Shown piece by piece: positions 31,349-39,779 of a DNA stretch of 64,000 bases. The notes under the pieces were generated by a model. It worked only from the letters and a program-made list of their open reading frames with translations, had not been told where the DNA came from and made no database searches. This stretch comes from Synechococcus sp. MU1617 (GTDB lineage: Bacteria > Cyanobacteriota > Cyanobacteriia > PCC-6307 > Cyanobiaceae). The stretch lies in assembly GCF_020514235.1 (NCBI RefSeq), contig NZ_VTLB01000005.1, positions 105,744 through 169,743 of the forward strand, in the 5' to 3' direction. Each line of letters opens with the position of its first letter. Within the stretch, counting starts at the first letter, position 1. Position numbers and translations under genes: made by a program.

Positions 31349-31490
31349 CTAAGGAGAGGGGGGTAGATGCGATGCATCACCCCGGGACCGTACGCCGCTC
31401 ACAAAGCCATGGGGGTAATTGCTTCAGGCTTCTCAATACAAATTTGCACTGCAAAAAGAAAGAAAAACAAAAATGCGAAATGACTTTGAT

Positions 31491-32684
31491 TTAGGCAAGC
31501 AGGCTTGCCACTTCACGGCAGCTCCACTGCAGCGGCTGCCAGGGATGGCTGCGGCCGACCTCCTCCAAGATTGTTGTTTGATCCCGTAGCCCAAGCCGCA
31601 GGCAGCTCCAGGCGCCAGCAATGCGGGACTTCGCATATTGCGGTGCTGTTTCCGCTAGAGCCTCACGAACCAGGTCGCTGCGCTCATGCAGCTTCAGCAG
31701 CCCGGTGCAGCTCGCCAGCAGGTAGTGGACGCCGTAGTCGCTTCCGAGGCTGGAGCGCAATGCATCGATCTGATCCAGTTGGGCTGATCTGGGCAAGGTC
31801 ATCAAGGCTTTGGCGGCGGCGTACTGGCGGGCTTCGTCCCGATGCTGCAGTCCCTCCTTAATCACTTCGGGTTCGGCAGCGGTTTCGGGAATCCCGTCCA
31901 GGTTCAGCCGTCTGGGATCGTCCTGAAGCAGCTCCTTCAGCAGATCTGACGCATCAGGATCAATGGCGCCAGCTTGGCTGGTGGCCATCTGAAACGCACT
32001 CTTGGCGCGCAGGGGCATGGACACGGGGCAGCGAATCAACTCCGCCAGGGCTTCGATTCGGCCCGCATCTCCCAGATCGATCACGGCGGCCCGTCGTCGT
32101 CCGGCATTGTCATCTCGGAGCTGCTCCACGAGGGGTTGAAGGCCTTGCGGGTCACCTAGCACCCGAACGGAGTAGGCATGGGCCGCCCCCGCTACCAGGG
32201 GATTGATGTCATTGCGGCAACGATCGATCTGGCCGCTGGAATCGTGCATGCCCAGCCGGCAGAAGGCCTGAAGCACCGCCCGGCGTTGATTGTCGGGGCC
32301 TTCCAGGGCGTGGAGTAATTCTGCTTGCCCCTCCTTATTAATAGGTGTACCCAGCCGGGCGATGGCATCAGCCGCATTGACGACGGTGGGTTCGTCATCG
32401 GCCTGCAAGGCGGCAAGAAGCACGGGAAGAGCCGACCGGTCTTTGCGTCGGCCCAGGGCTTCGAGGGCTTTGCGCCGGGTGATGCGTTCGTAGAGGTCGT
32501 CGGAGTCGTTAGCGCCTGCTGTGAGGAGTTTCTGAAGGGACTCGGGGGACTGGCAGGCCCCAAGACGGGTCGCAGCGAGATATTTAAGGCCAGGATTCTT
32601 GAGCTCGGCCGGTGGCTTGAGCAACGTTTCCATCGCCGTCTCCTCACTCATTCCTGCGAAAAGAGTGTCGAAGCGTTCGCTCAT
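31491..32684 (-). CDS. PEII alpha-subunit bilin lyase, MpeY/MpeQ type
   Basis: The 397-residue HEAT-repeat lyase (ERITRRKALEALGRRKDRSALPVLLAALQADDEPTVVNAADAIARLG and a C-terminal GSDYGVHYLLASCTGLLKL) sits directly upstream of mpeBA, where marine Synechococcus carry mpeY or its allele mpeQ. MpeY attaches PEB to Cys83 of MpeA; MpeQ attaches and isomerises it to PUB. The two cannot be told apart by eye, yet the choice sets the green or blue tuning of the cell. It is divergent from the gene at 32730. Confidence 0.8.
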   Translation of the reverse strand: MSERFDTLFAGMSEETAMETLLKPPAELKNPGLKYLAATRLGACQSPESLQKLLTAGANDSDDLYERITRRKALEALGRRKDRSALPVLLAALQADDEPTVVNAADAIARLGTPINKEGQAELLHALEGPDNQRRAVLQAFCRLGMHDSSGQIDRCRNDINPLVAGAAHAYSVRVLGDPQGLQPLVEQLRDDNAGRRRAAVIDLGDAGRIEALAELIRCPVSMPLRAKSAFQMATSQAGAIDPDASDLLKELLQDDPRRLNLDGIPETAAEPEVIKEGLQHRDEARQYAAAKALMTLPRSAQLDQIDALRSSLGSDYGVHYLLASCTGLLKLHERSDLVREALAETAPQYAKSRIAGAWSCLRLGLRDQTTILEEVGRSHPWQPLQWSCREVASLLA

Positions 32685-32729
32685 TGCCTATCAAGAATTT
32701 GAAAAACCTGAGGATGGTTCATTTGGCCT

Positions 32730-33065
32730 ATGATCCATCCCAGCCAAAGCTTAAGCCGAATGGCCGTTGCCGAAAGCGCAGCTCAAGAAATCCGACGATT
32801 TGTTGAAGTGCATCAATCCGGATCGGCGTTGAATCAAATTGCCACGCTTGATGATCTCAATGCGTTGTTGAAGCAGGCTGAAAGCCCCTTGTCTGCTTCT
32901 CTTATCCCCCTTGAACAAGCGACGCGTTCTCCCAAGATTCTGGTGGATTCGGGGTTAACAGAATCAAAGGTTCCCTGGCGAATTCTCCAGTGCCCGGGTG
33001 GTCCCTTGGTGCTGCAGATGATCTGTGAAAAAGTGAATTTTGCCCTCTGGATTCAGAAATGTTGA
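32730..33065 (+). CDS. Unknown 111-residue protein upstream of the Nif11-like gene
   Basis: A soluble alpha/beta product with LSRMAVAESAAQEIRRFVEVHQSG at the start and CPGGPLVLQMICEKVNFALWI at the end. No family recognised. The ATG at 32730 or an in-frame ATG at 32760 could start it. Its stop overlaps the next start by one base (TGATG), so it is co-translated with the Nif11-domain protein. The 13-mer TTGAAAAACCTGA lies 19 bases before the start. Confidence 0.65.
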   Translation: MIHPSQSLSRMAVAESAAQEIRRFVEVHQSGSALNQIATLDDLNALLKQAESPLSASLIPLEQATRSPKILVDSGLTESKVPWRILQCPGGPLVLQMICEKVNFALWIQKC

Positions 33066-33655
33066 TGATGGCCAACACAGAACTTGAGCGTTTCATACAA
33101 GCGATTGCGGATGATCATGGGCTAGCGACGGGAATCAAAACACTTGGCTCCCATTACGACATCGTTGCCTACGCCAACATCCGCGGCTACGCCATCACCT
33201 TGGCGGAATGGGGAAGATATCTGGCCATGGATTGGTTGCAGACTTCCGATGCCGATCTGGCCTCTGTTCACCGGGCCGATCCAGCCCATTGGAGTTGGGC
33301 CTTTCGTCAATTGTCCCGCTGGCGTGCGCTGTTGATGGATGGTGCAGAAGCGGAGGGAATGCTTGGCTCCGCAGATTTTGCAGTGGCCCGGAATGAGTCC
33401 GTTGTTCAGCCGGCCAGTACCCCTGCACCCACCCTGACGGATGCAGAGAAAGATGCGGCGTTGGCGTCGTTCATCCAGCTCGTGAAAACGCGGCCTGATC
33501 TGAAGGATCAAGTGAAATCAGCACGGAACCAAGACGAGGTGATTGGCTTGGCCCAAGCCCAAGGTTTTGCCATTGATTCGCTCACGCTGTTGCGGAGTTG
33601 GAGCCAGGTGTCTGACTTCAGCAAACCCACCTGGTTTGGCTGGTTTGATGATTAA
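33065..33655 (+). CDS. Protein with two Nif11-like segments
   Basis: The 196-residue soluble protein has an N-terminal Nif11-like stretch (NTELERFIQAIADDHGLATGI, then AYANIRGYAITLAEWGRYL) and a second one near residues 125-175 (DAALASFIQLVKTRPDLKDQVKSARNQDEVIGLAQAQGFAIDSLTLL). The middle is a Trp-rich helix and a Pro/Ala linker. Nif11 domains are known as leaders of ribosomal peptides, but no Gly-Gly cleavage site, Cys-rich core or maturation enzyme is here, so a phycobilisome-related role is more likely. Start ATG 33065 is coupled to the upstream gene. Confidence 0.7.
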   Translation: MMANTELERFIQAIADDHGLATGIKTLGSHYDIVAYANIRGYAITLAEWGRYLAMDWLQTSDADLASVHRADPAHWSWAFRQLSRWRALLMDGAEAEGMLGSADFAVARNESVVQPASTPAPTLTDAEKDAALASFIQLVKTRPDLKDQVKSARNQDEVIGLAQAQGFAIDSLTLLRSWSQVSDFSKPTWFGWFDD

Positions 33656-33660
33656 TCGCT

Positions 33661-33969
33661 TCAGCTGATCTCTGCATAGCGGGTGCGTGTGGTGCCGCGT
33701 TTGGCCCAATAGGTCACCAGTGACTCGCCCCCCGGTCTGGGAACTGCTGCTGTGGCGCGAAGGATTTTGAAGGTGCGCCTTGGCCCCATCGGCCAGTTGC
33801 CTGCAGCAGCGATTTTCCGCACGCGTCCACCGATGGCTTCAATGCAACGCTCGAATTTTTCGAGGTGGGTTTGATCCACCGTTTCAAAGATGAAATCGGT
33901 TCCTTCGCAAATCAGATGCTGCGACCGGATCCAGGTTTTCAGTTGTTTTTCGGCGTCGATTGCAGACAT
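33661..33969 (-). CDS. cpeR: Phycoerythrin regulator CpeR
   Basis: The 102-residue product resembles CpeR, the activator of phycoerythrin genes in Fremyella: LKTWIRSQHLICEGTDFIFETV near the N-terminus, then LEKFERCIEAIGGRV, GNWPMGPRRTFKILRA and a tail with YWAKRG. It has no recognisable DNA-binding helix-turn-helix, and how it acts is unclear. It lies 28 bases after cpeT on the same strand and is convergent with the Nif11-like gene. Confidence 0.8.
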   Translation of the reverse strand: MSAIDAEKQLKTWIRSQHLICEGTDFIFETVDQTHLEKFERCIEAIGGRVRKIAAAGNWPMGPRRTFKILRATAAVPRPGGESLVTYWAKRGTTRTRYAEIS

Positions 33970-33997
33970 CGTCTAGCTGCTCAGACGAGGAGGTCGC

Positions 33998-34612
33998 TCA
34001 CCACTGGAGCCAGTTCTGGTCCAGCTCGTTACCGAGGTGAGCCACACGTTTGAACCGCAGCGGTCCGTGTTCGGAGCCCCAGCGCTGCTCATCAGTGTCG
34101 GGGTCAAAGCCCCGATCGCGACTGATCCAGTCTGTGGCGTTGACATCCACTTCGCTGACCAAATACGTCAGCTGGCCATCCCGGGGAACCATGCAGTTCT
34201 TGCCGGGCTCAACTTCACCAAGGTATCGACCGGATTCAACCTCGCGGAAGTGCATCCCACAGCCACAACGTGGTTTCAGGGACTCAGGCTTGAGGCTGTT
34301 GAGGAGTTCAGGGCGTTGGCCTGCACCCGCAAGCCGGATGGGATCCGCAAATCCGTAGTTTTCAACGATAAAAACATCACCCTCGGCGGGGAGCAAGCGG
34401 TGAATGCCTTGGCGGTAGGGCCGCCAAGGATCATGGTCATAACTTTGCTCCGAATAAAATCCAGGTGCTTTCAGAACATCCCAGGGAAGCGGGCGAAAAA
34501 AGATATTGATGTGAGCGAAATCCTTGGGATTCTCCTGAGACTGTTGGAGATTGCTGTAATGCCCTGCGAGCGTCTTGGCGAAGAGGAGTAGAGCCTCGTT
34601 GTTGTCTGACAT
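33998..34612 (-). CDS. cpeT: T-type bilin lyase CpeT
   Basis: The 204-residue product belongs to the CpcT/CpeT family: LAGHYSNLQQSQENPKDFAHINIFFRPLP, YRQGIHRL, PRCGCGMHF, EPGKNCMVPRDGQLTYLVSEVDV and QRWGSEHGPLRFKR. In Fremyella CpeT is a lyase or chaperone for the distal beta-subunit cysteine of phycoerythrin (beta-165, near 159 here). It sits between cpeR and cpeS, as in other phycoerythrin clusters. Confidence 0.87.
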   Translation of the reverse strand: MSDNNEALLLFAKTLAGHYSNLQQSQENPKDFAHINIFFRPLPWDVLKAPGFYSEQSYDHDPWRPYRQGIHRLLPAEGDVFIVENYGFADPIRLAGAGQRPELLNSLKPESLKPRCGCGMHFREVESGRYLGEVEPGKNCMVPRDGQLTYLVSEVDVNATDWISRDRGFDPDTDEQRWGSEHGPLRFKRVAHLGNELDQNWLQW

Positions 34613-34622
34613 TGGCGTGGGA

Positions 34623-35159
34623 TCAGCTGCTCAGACGCCGCACTTCAGAGGCAAAGGATGTTTGCAACACGCCTGATCCAGCCGATGTGCGAAGCACGGA
34701 GGAGCGGCAGCGAACATGCTCCGAGACAAACCAGATGCGTTCTTCGGCAATCGATTGCTCGTATTGCGTGGTGAGCAGAAATGTTCCGTCGTTGAGAAAG
34801 CTGTAGTTGGATTCAGCTGGCGCTGCTTCTGCATAACCAACGCTCCGAAGCAGAACTCCTTTGGTGTCGTCGCTTGGGATGGGCACAATCAGACATGCAC
34901 CTGATGACACCTCATTGGGATCATCAGGTTCCCAATCACTTTCGGCGGCCCAGGTCATTCGAAAGGGTGCCGAAACCTCTGATCTTTCATTCAGGCTCGA
35001 CGATTGAATCAAGTCGTTGATCTCTCTATCGGAAGCGTCGATACGTGATATTTGAACTTCACTGAGGACCTCTTCAAATTGCTGAAAAGCGAGGGAGTGG
35101 CCGGATCGCATCGATCGCCACGTTCCCTCGCTTTGAGCAACAAATTGCTCGATGTTCAT
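34623..35159 (-). CDS. cpeS: S-type bilin lyase CpeS
   Basis: The 178-residue lipocalin-fold lyase has MNIEQFVAQSEGTWRSMRSGHSL, then GVLLRSVGYAEAAPAESNYSFLNDGTFLLTTQYEQ, and AEERIWFVSEHVRCRSSVLRT. In phycoerythrin-bearing cyanobacteria CpeS attaches PEB to Cys82 of CpeB and MpeB. Its ATG overlaps the stop of a 56-residue gene upstream by four bases, and cpeT follows 10 bases later. Confidence 0.87.
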   Translation of the reverse strand: MNIEQFVAQSEGTWRSMRSGHSLAFQQFEEVLSEVQISRIDASDREINDLIQSSSLNERSEVSAPFRMTWAAESDWEPDDPNEVSSGACLIVPIPSDDTKGVLLRSVGYAEAAPAESNYSFLNDGTFLLTTQYEQSIAEERIWFVSEHVRCRSSVLRTSAGSGVLQTSFASEVRRLSS

Positions 35160-35326
35160 TTGGTACCGGAGTCGGTCTCAGCCTTCAGATCAGGTCGGCT
35201 GTTCTGCACCATGTTCACCATGGAGTCGATCATCATCGACATGGCAACAGGAACGGAGGACACAGAAGACTGAAAGCCCTGATTCGATCCCGGCTGGCTG
35301 TTGGTGGGTTGACGAAGGATGGGCAT
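35156..35326 (-). CDS. 56-residue Met-rich small protein coupled to cpeS
   Basis: A short open frame from the ATG at 35326 encodes a polar, low-complexity N-terminus (QPTNSQPGSNQGFQSS) and a Met-rich helix (AMSMMIDSMVNMVQN), ending KAETDSGTK. Its TGA overlaps the cpeS ATG (ATGA), which supports real translation. No clear Shine-Dalgarno is seen. It is below usual size cutoffs and may be missed in annotation. Function unknown. Confidence 0.55.
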   Translation of the reverse strand: MPILRQPTNSQPGSNQGFQSSVSSVPVAMSMMIDSMVNMVQNSRPDLKAETDSGTK

Positions 35327-35447
35327 GATTCAAAAGCTGGCGGTTTCAGGAGACACAACCTCCCTGGATTCACCGATTGGGTCCAAAAGTTTCAGGTACC
35401 AATCATGACTGACTGATCCGGCCTCAAGGGCCGGATCAGCACAAGGA

Positions 35448-36179
35448 TTAAGCGTTCGCAATAGAAAGAATGTTCCCGCCCTGAGCCTGGATGCTCTGAA
35501 TGGTCCGGGACAGAGAGGAGTAGCTCACCACTGATCGCTGGGCGGAGCGACGAACGGTACCCAGTTGAACGCGGGACGTCCACAGGACCGTGAAGCGGTT
35601 GCCGCCGCCAACCACTTTTCTGGTGCCAGCTGCCGTGGGATTCGAATTGGAGGCCAGGCTTACCTGCAGCACAGAACCTTGATCGGCATCGAAGCCAGCG
35701 AAGCCAGGATCCATGGCCTGGTTTCGCTGGTAAGCCACGGTGCTTTCGCCGTCCACGCTCGTTTGGGTGCGCGCGTAGGGAACGCTGTCGATCCCGAAGT
35801 TGTTCAGATACTCGTCGCTGTAGGTGTAGCTGGCGATTTCGGCTTCGAAACCTTCGTCGGCAAGGCGACGCACGTGCTCGCTGACTTCAGCCTGATCCCG
35901 GGGAGGACGGCCCAGCAGGTGCTTGAAGTTGAGTTCAACGAAGCGGTAGGGGTTGTTCGTCTCGAGGAACAGGCGGCGGTAGCTCTCCGACTGAGCCAGT
36001 GCTGTGACCAGACCCTGAACAGTGAGGTCGCCGTTGATGAAGAGAGCTTCGATGGAGGGCTGAACGTCCAGCTCCATCAGGTGGCGATTGCCGAAGACCT
36101 GCCGGTACACGGCACGAATGATGTCTTCAGCGTGGCTGCGATCTTGGTTTGCGGGTGTGGCCAGGGTGGCAGTGGTCAT
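35448..36179 (-). CDS. cpeE: Phycoerythrin I rod linker CpeE
   Basis: The 243-residue linker has one N-terminal PBS-linker domain (about residues 15-140: IIRAVYRQVFGNRHLMEL, FVELNFKHLLGRPPRDQAE, YLNNFGIDSVPYAR) and a C-terminal CpcD domain (RFTVLWTSRVQ to IQAQGGNILSI). Such linkers sit inside hexamers and join PEI discs. It lies at the end of the cpeC, mpeD, cpeE linker set. Distinguishing CpeE from CpeD is by length and by position after the 548-residue linker. Confidence 0.82.
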   Translation of the reverse strand: MTTATLATPANQDRSHAEDIIRAVYRQVFGNRHLMELDVQPSIEALFINGDLTVQGLVTALAQSESYRRLFLETNNPYRFVELNFKHLLGRPPRDQAEVSEHVRRLADEGFEAEIASYTYSDEYLNNFGIDSVPYARTQTSVDGESTVAYQRNQAMDPGFAGFDADQGSVLQVSLASNSNPTAAGTRKVVGGGNRFTVLWTSRVQLGTVRRSAQRSVVSYSSLSRTIQSIQAQGGNILSIANA

Positions 36180-36281
36180 GGTTTGAGGGGAGGTGCGTCG
36201 AAAGGGGCCGGCACCGGAGTGAGGGTGATGGGCCCCTTGAGGGAAGGGGTGGTGTGAAGCGGGTCGTGATGACCCGCGCGA

Positions 36282-37928
36282 TCACATCACTTCGGTGATG
36301 GAGACGATCCGGCCGCCGCGGGCGTGGATGTACTTCATCTGGCTGCTCATGTCCTTACCGGAGACGAGGTAACTCGCATTCGGTGTGCGCTGGCGTCCGC
36401 CGCGCGGCTGAGCCTGAACCACGATGCGGAAGCGCTTCGTGGTGGCGGCAGGAGATCCGGCCACAGCACCGTTCCGGTTGGTCCGGGTCGTGGTGGTTCT
36501 CCAGCCACTGGGGACGGAGTTGGTGGCCACGGAAGTGACCAGGGATGCGCTGTTGAGAACGGAGTCGCTGGCTGCGAAGCCTTCGGCCAGCGAGAGGTGG
36601 CGGTTGAAGGCCACCTGAGCTCGGCCTTGTTCGCTGAGGATGCGCATGTAGGGCACCGTGTCTTCACCGAAGGTGTTCTGGTACTCAGCGCTGTCGAGGT
36701 AGCTGTTGATCTCAGCTTCGTAGCCGTCCTTGGCCAGGATCTGGATGTGCTCACTCAGTTCCGCCTGAGACTTGGGTGCCCGGCCCAGGAAGTGCTTGAA
36801 GTTGAGCTCAACGAAGCGGTAAGGGGCATTCGTTTCAAAGAAACGGCGGCTGTACTCGGGGGAGAGAGCGATGGCGCGCACCAATTCTCTGGTGCTCAGA
36901 TAGCCCTCGGCGTAACGGCTTTCAGCCGACATCGCCCGCTCCGACTCCATCAGATGAGGGTTGCCCATCACTTGGCGGTAGGTGGCACGAATCAGACCAT
37001 TGATCTGATCGGCAGTGTCTCCCGGGCAGCGTTGGAACACTTCCTGTTCCCGCTGTCCCAGGCCGAAACCTACGTAGGCGTCGTTGCGGATCGGGGTGGA
37101 ATCTCCACCATCGCTGCTGGCGCGCTTCTTGGAAGCGAATTGGGCTGTGGTGCCGAGGCCGCTGGATTGAGCTCCGCCGGTGAAGCTGGCTCCGGAGGGC
37201 AGCTGGATGTAGGCCGTGGTGTTGCGTGCCAAAGCATTGGCCAGCTGGCTGCGGCTGCCGATGGCGCTGTCGCTAATGGCGAAGCCGCGTTCGAGCGTCG
37301 CCATGCGGGCGAAGCTGTTGTTGGGGATTCCAGCGGCGGACGTGAAGGAGCGGGTGTAAGGCACCACGTCGTCACCAAATACTTCGGCGTATTCAGCTCC
37401 ATCGACGATGAAATCGATCACGGCATCGTGGCCACCGCTCGCCAGCAATGCAATGTGCGCCGACATCTCAGCGTGATCAACGGGCGGCCGGCCCAGCAGG
37501 TGCTTGAGGTTCAGTTCGATGCCGCGCTGAGGCGCAACAGCCTCGAAAAAGCGTGCTTTGTAGAAGGAGGTTTTGGCTAGACCGCGAACAAAATCGCGTG
37601 TGGTCAGCTCGCCATTGCCGTAACGGGCTTCCAGCTCAGCGGAACGCTCGTTGTCCATCACATGGGCGTTGCCAAACACCTGGCGGTAGGCAGCACTGAT
37701 GGCTGTGGCCAGGGCTGCGGAGTCGTCCGGTGCATAGCGCTGAGCGGTCACGCCATGGGGGCAATCCTCATGATTGCGGGGCCCAATGGCGATCTTCATC
37801 GAAGCGCAGGATTGGCGAAGGAATTCGCCGTTGCTCAGGGCCGCTTTAGCCGCTGCGTTGCGGGTCCGGCTGAAGGAGACGGGAGCATCGTTGAGGGAAG
37901 CGGCGCCGAAGCCTTGTGAGGCAGACAT
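36282..37928 (-). CDS. mpeD: Fused two-domain phycoerythrin linker MpeD
   Basis: The 548-residue protein has two PBS-linker domains (about 70-200, with SAAYRQVFGNAHVMDNER; and 310-440, with IRATYRQVMGNPHLMESER) and a C-terminal CpcD domain ending HARGGRIVSITEV. This length and layout match the marine Synechococcus linker MpeD, described as a fusion of an MpeC-like and a CpeD-like linker and carrying a PUB. Candidate bilin cysteines here are Cys41 (FLRQSCAS) and Cys56 (HEDCPHG) in the N-terminal extension. It would bridge PEI and PEII discs. Confidence 0.9.
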   Translation of the reverse strand: MSASQGFGAASLNDAPVSFSRTRNAAAKAALSNGEFLRQSCASMKIAIGPRNHEDCPHGVTAQRYAPDDSAALATAISAAYRQVFGNAHVMDNERSAELEARYGNGELTTRDFVRGLAKTSFYKARFFEAVAPQRGIELNLKHLLGRPPVDHAEMSAHIALLASGGHDAVIDFIVDGAEYAEVFGDDVVPYTRSFTSAAGIPNNSFARMATLERGFAISDSAIGSRSQLANALARNTTAYIQLPSGASFTGGAQSSGLGTTAQFASKKRASSDGGDSTPIRNDAYVGFGLGQREQEVFQRCPGDTADQINGLIRATYRQVMGNPHLMESERAMSAESRYAEGYLSTRELVRAIALSPEYSRRFFETNAPYRFVELNFKHFLGRAPKSQAELSEHIQILAKDGYEAEINSYLDSAEYQNTFGEDTVPYMRILSEQGRAQVAFNRHLSLAEGFAASDSVLNSASLVTSVATNSVPSGWRTTTTRTNRNGAVAGSPAATTKRFRIVVQAQPRGGRQRTPNASYLVSGKDMSSQMKYIHARGGRIVSITEVM

Positions 37929-38043
37929 GGGAGGGGGGAGGTGAGGGGAGGAAAGGTGTTGCGGAAAGAGTTCGAATTCAGAGGCGGTGTGCTGGCGTCA
38001 TGCGCGAACGCCCTGGGAGCCGCCTGCTGAACAGGAAGCAGCG

Positions 38044-38928
38044 TCAGTTCACGGGCGTGATGCTGGCGATCTTGCCTCCTTCGGCATGGATGCGCTTGAA
38101 CTGCTCAGAGAGCTTGTCGAAGGGCACGAAGTACACCCGGTTGGAGCGGGTGTAGCGGGAGATCCGGCGCACGTTGTTAGCGCTGTACCCGGTGACTTCC
38201 ACCCGGTAGGTCTTGCCTTGTTCGCCGGCACCCACACCATGGCGGGTGGGGGCGTCCTGCAGGTTCTTGGAGGGACGGAAGCTCCAGCCGGTGGCTTCGG
38301 TGGAGGAGGGGGGAACAACCGCCATCGGACGGTTCTGGTAGGCGTTGCCACCGAGCTTGCTGCTGATGCCGGAAAGATCGCCTTTCAGGCTGCTGCTGCT
38401 GTTGCCCCGCAGGAGTTGGAAGCTCCAGGTGAACTCCTGCAGGGTGGTGCAGGATTCGGTCTTCCAGCCCCGCTGGAAGGGAACGGTCCATTCGCCGAAC
38501 GTGTCTTGGTAGTCGGCGCAATCCAAGAAGCTGTCGATGTCGGCTTCGTAGCCGTGGCTGTCGAGCCGCTCGGCGTGGGCGCGCATCTCGTTGAAGTCGA
38601 CGGGGGCGCGTCCCAGCAGATGGCGGAAGGCCAGCTCGATGTAGCGGTAGCGGGAGCAGGCGTCGAAGAAGCGATCGCGGTAGAGCTCGCTCTTGGCGAT
38701 GCGGCGCACCAGCTCTCTCACGCTGATTTCGCCAAGCTTGAACTGGGACTCAGCGACGAGCTGCCGCTCGCTCTCCATCACATAAGCATTGCCCAGCACC
38801 TGCTTGTAGACGGCGCGGATGATTTGTTCCTTCTTGGCGTCGTCATCACCAGGAATGAGTTCAAGAGGAGCTTCGCTCTCTTGCGAGAAACGCTCGACCC
38901 CGAGAAGAGAGGCAGGACCGAATGGCAT
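38044..38928 (-). CDS. cpeC: Phycoerythrin I rod linker CpeC
   Basis: The 294-residue linker starts MPFGPASLLGVERF, like CpeC of other cyanobacteria. It has one PBS-linker domain (AVYKQVLGNAYVMESERQL, AFRHLLGRAPVDFNEMR, YQDTFGEWTVPF), a middle segment with SSSLKGDLSGISSKLGG and a C-terminal CpcD domain (YRVEVTGYSANN to IHAEGGKIASITPV). The ATG at 38928 is preferred to one six bases upstream. mpeD follows 115 bases later. Confidence 0.85.
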   Translation of the reverse strand: MPFGPASLLGVERFSQESEAPLELIPGDDDAKKEQIIRAVYKQVLGNAYVMESERQLVAESQFKLGEISVRELVRRIAKSELYRDRFFDACSRYRYIELAFRHLLGRAPVDFNEMRAHAERLDSHGYEADIDSFLDCADYQDTFGEWTVPFQRGWKTESCTTLQEFTWSFQLLRGNSSSSLKGDLSGISSKLGGNAYQNRPMAVVPPSSTEATGWSFRPSKNLQDAPTRHGVGAGEQGKTYRVEVTGYSANNVRRISRYTRSNRVYFVPFDKLSEQFKRIHAEGGKIASITPVN

Positions 38929-39078
38929 GGACAAGCTGACGTGTTCGTCACGCCATGGTCATTCAGAAGTGGTGGCCTGGAGCGGGTTCTTTATAAAGCT
39001 CAATCAAATGTGTCCGAATGTTGCGTGACATGACGATTCTGCTCCCGGTGTCCCGGTGGAGGATCGGTGTAATGCTTG

Positions 39079-39774
39079 TCATGACAGGGATTCGAGGCTG
39101 TCGCGGGTCGTGCTCCGCGTCAGCGGGTTCCAGCAGTCGAGTTCTTCGAAGGGGCGGGCCAAGAGCGCATCACGCTGCTCGTTCAGCCCTGTGGTGAGCG
39201 AGAAATCGGCTCCTTTAATCGATTCCGCGCTGTCCAGGCCTGCCTCGGAGAGGTGGGCGCCGCGAAAGTCGGCGAAATCCAGTTGACACGTGCCAAAGCG
39301 GGTCCCACGGCACATGGCGCCGCGCAGGATCGCGTGGCGAAGATCCGATCCCACCAGGCGAACGTTGTCCAGCAGGGCGCCACTCAGATCAGCTCCGCTG
39401 AGATAGGCCCCCATCAGCACGGCGCCGCGAAGATCCATGCCGCGTAGGTCGGTGCTGTTCAAGAACACGCCACTCAGCTTTGCTTTGGGGCCAACGGCTC
39501 CGCTGCTGAACAGATCAAACCCATCGGGCACACGGGTGCTCGCGTCGTAGCGGGCCAGGCGCAGGTCGGCTCCCTCTAGCTGACAGCTGGAGAGGTCGGT
39601 CCCCCTGAGATCAACGCGACAGAGATTGGCGCCCCGCAGGTCGCCGCCTTCAACAGTCACACCACTCCAGTCGGCGCCCCGGGCATCAACTCCGCCATCC
39701 CGGGACCCTGAGGCCAGGGTCTGTTCCGGAGGCTGCCAAGTGTCCAGATTCAGGGGGTTGGAGAGCGCCGTCAA
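39079..39774 (-). CDS. Pentapeptide-repeat protein of the phycobilisome region
   Basis: The 231-residue product is built mostly of pentapeptide repeats A(D/N)LXX: GADWSGVTVEGGDLRGANLCRVDLRGTDLSS, then STDLRGMDLRGAVLMGAYLSGADLSGALL and DFADFRGAHLSEAGLD. These form a right-handed square beta-helix used for protein contact. No enzyme motif. It starts 5 bases after the end of the CpcG-type linker gene, so both are likely co-transcribed; the link to phycobilisomes is positional. Confidence 0.85.
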   Translation of the reverse strand: MTALSNPLNLDTWQPPEQTLASGSRDGGVDARGADWSGVTVEGGDLRGANLCRVDLRGTDLSSCQLEGADLRLARYDASTRVPDGFDLFSSGAVGPKAKLSGVFLNSTDLRGMDLRGAVLMGAYLSGADLSGALLDNVRLVGSDLRHAILRGAMCRGTRFGTCQLDFADFRGAHLSEAGLDSAESIKGADFSLTTGLNEQRDALLARPFEELDCWNPLTRSTTRDSLESLS

Positions 39775-39779
39775 GGAAA

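Noticed and set aside
33065..33655. Nif11-like protein as a ribosomal natural-product precursor
   Set aside because: No Gly-Gly leader cleavage site followed by a Cys/Ser/Thr-rich core, and no lanthionine or radical-SAM enzyme nearby.
36324..37580. Open frame of 418 codons on the plus strand within mpeD
   Set aside because: Exact antisense of a strongly recognised linker gene; the frame stays open because of GC-rich codon use. No homology-like pattern.
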